A stretch of 5,601 nt of DNA from Acholeplasmataceae bacterium (GTDB lineage: Bacteria; Bacillota_I; Bacilli_A; Izemoplasmatales; Hujiaoplasmataceae). The DNA is taken from positions 1 through 5,601 of the forward strand of contig JAAYZB010000239.1 of the NCBI GenBank assembly GCA_012515085.1, written 5' to 3'. Of this stretch, positions 4,755 through 5,601 are shown one piece after another; within the stretch, counting starts at the first letter, position 1; the number at the start of each line of letters is the position of its first letter. A model generated the notes under the pieces. It did not search any database. It saw only the letters and a program-made list of their open reading frames with translations, and was not told the DNA's origin. Both the position numbers and the translations under genes were made by a program.

Positions 4755-5601
4755 AGATATCTTGATAGATCATGCGATTGTATTTATGGACAAAGCCCAT
4801 TTTTTCATACAATTTTTTGGCTTTGTTATTGCTTAAATCGACATGAAGAGAAAGTTTGCCATTGGAAAGTTCAATGGCTTTTTGTATCAGTTCGATACCA
4901 ATACCGCGGCCTTTACTTTGCTTCTTTACACCGATATAAGCCAGGTGATATGTAGGAATAAAATTGGGGAACCCAATATAAACGACAACACAGATTCCTT
5001 CATATGCGCCATCTTTTTCAGCCAGGAGGATAAAGCCTTTGTCCATGGCGTTTTCAATCGCTTCACGAGTCTCAATCACAGAATCGGAATATTGTGCCAA
5101 CCAGGTTCTTGTGACGTCCACAAGGAAATCCTTGTGGATGTCATCGTCATTTTGGAGTTGCATAATTTTTACGTTGCTTTTACCGCTGTTTAAAATGATT
5201 ACATAATTACCATCGGTGATTTCTCGACGGTGGACTTGCTTCAAAAATGCCGCAAACCCATGGGCATCATTTTTATTGATATTGACATTTTCTTTTTTCA
5301 ATAAAGCGACCGCTTCTATCAACAACTCGTCACTGATTTCTTCATTAACGATTGAAGAAGACAAAGAGGCTTGATCATCAAAGATTATCGGGGTTGGGTT
5401 ATTATGAGCGAGGGGAACGCCATAAACAAACGCGGGAAGAAACGGAATATTTTCCGAAAGATGTAGTTTATAGAAATGATCATGTAGGCTTTTCAAGGTA
5501 AATCCTTGAGTAACTTTCAAAAAGATTTTATCTATTCGCTCAATGTCGCGTTTGTAAATTTCTTCAGCCAAATCGCTGTAAACCATCTCCCGGATCAGTT
5601 G
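4753..5601 (-). CDS. PLP-dependent fold-type II-like domain fused to GNAT acetyltransferase (5' end outside window)
   Basis: The frame is open to the right edge (QLIRE precedes the Met at 5586), so this is the last 282 codons of a larger gene. Numbering from that Met, residues 1 to about 138 resemble the end of tryptophan-synthase-beta/threonine-synthase-type PLP enzymes: ASLSSSIVNEEISD (73-86), an amphipathic helix, HGFAAFLKQ (109-117), and NYVIILNSGKS (127-137), where the family places the Ser/Thr-Gly loop contacting the cofactor ring. The PLP lysine would lie upstream, off-window. Residues 140-277 are a GNAT domain: TWLAQY helix, AYIGVKKQSKGRGIG (216-230) with the Q-x-x-G-x-G acetyl-CoA pyrophosphate loop, and NNKAKKLYEKMGF (253-265), whose Tyr260 is the likely general acid. 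The expected chemistry is acetyl transfer to an amine made or bound by the PLP part, but the substrate is unknown. The GNAT call is firm; the PLP call is moderate. Confidence 0.8.
   Translation of the reverse strand, partial: QLIREMVYSDLAEEIYKRDIERIDKIFLKVTQGFTLKSLHDHFYKLHLSENIPFLPAFVYGVPLAHNNPTPIIFDDQASLSSSIVNEEISDELLIEAVALLKKENVNINKNDAHGFAAFLKQVHRREITDGNYVIILNSGKSNVKIMQLQNDDDIHKDFLVDVTRTWLAQYSDSVIETREAIENAMDKGFILLAEKDGAYEGICVVVYIGFPNFIPTYHLAYIGVKKQSKGRGIGIELIQKAIELSNGKLSLHVDLSNNKAKKLYEKMGFVHKYNRMIYQDI

Noticed and set aside
4728..4955. 75-codon + strand frame beginning MKKLENLEL
   Set aside because: Antisense to the GNAT domain, no Shine-Dalgarno sequence before the ATG, and no family resemblance.

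Overview
The window reads as a chromosomal segment from a low- to moderate-GC, Gram-positive-lineage bacterium. The evidence is AT-rich spacers, a strong AGGAGG ribosome binding site, near-consensus sigma-A promoters, and a lipoprotein with a Ser/Thr-rich stalk followed by beta-propeller-like repeats. Tryptophans in the lipoprotein and acetyltransferase genes are encoded by TGG, and typA appears to end at TGA. The standard genetic code therefore seems to be in use, which argues against Mycoplasma/Spiroplasma. A Firmicute or a standard-code Mollicute relative (Acholeplasma/Izemoplasma type) fits, but this is an inference from style and not a taxonomic proof.

Layout: (1) 1-681 holds no intact gene. 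It carries the 3' end of a decayed + strand AAA-ATPase/DUF4143-type gene (about 252-470), then unassigned sequence. (2) A 20-bp perfect hairpin at 682-731, flanked by A and T runs, separates this from typA. (3) 754-2574 (-) encodes a full-length TypA/BipA ribosome-associated GTPase, with a recognisable extended -10 promoter at 2631-2658. (4) 2659-3078 is a divergent intergenic region containing a good + strand promoter (2920-2948) and a leader of about 120 nt. (5) 3079-4341 (+) encodes a surface lipoprotein: lipobox, Thr/Ser-rich linker with a 21-bp DNA tandem repeat, then about seven beta-propeller-like repeats (DUF5050-like). (6) 4342-4752 has no intact gene, only weak hairpins and possible decayed minus-strand coding sequence. 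(7) 4753-5601 (-) is the 3' part of a gene running in from beyond the right edge. Its product looks like the C-terminal end of a fold-type II PLP enzyme fused to a GNAT acetyltransferase.

The three real genes do not form an operon: typA and the lipoprotein diverge, and the lipoprotein and the PLP-GNAT gene converge. There is no sign of a shared pathway. I see no CRISPR array, tRNA, rRNA, insertion sequence or phage module. The most interesting items are the PLP-GNAT fusion, the TypA P-loop variant (AHVDAGKST instead of the usual AHVDHGKTT), and the two gene-remnant zones beside intact genes. I did not find convincing evidence of a new multi-gene system.
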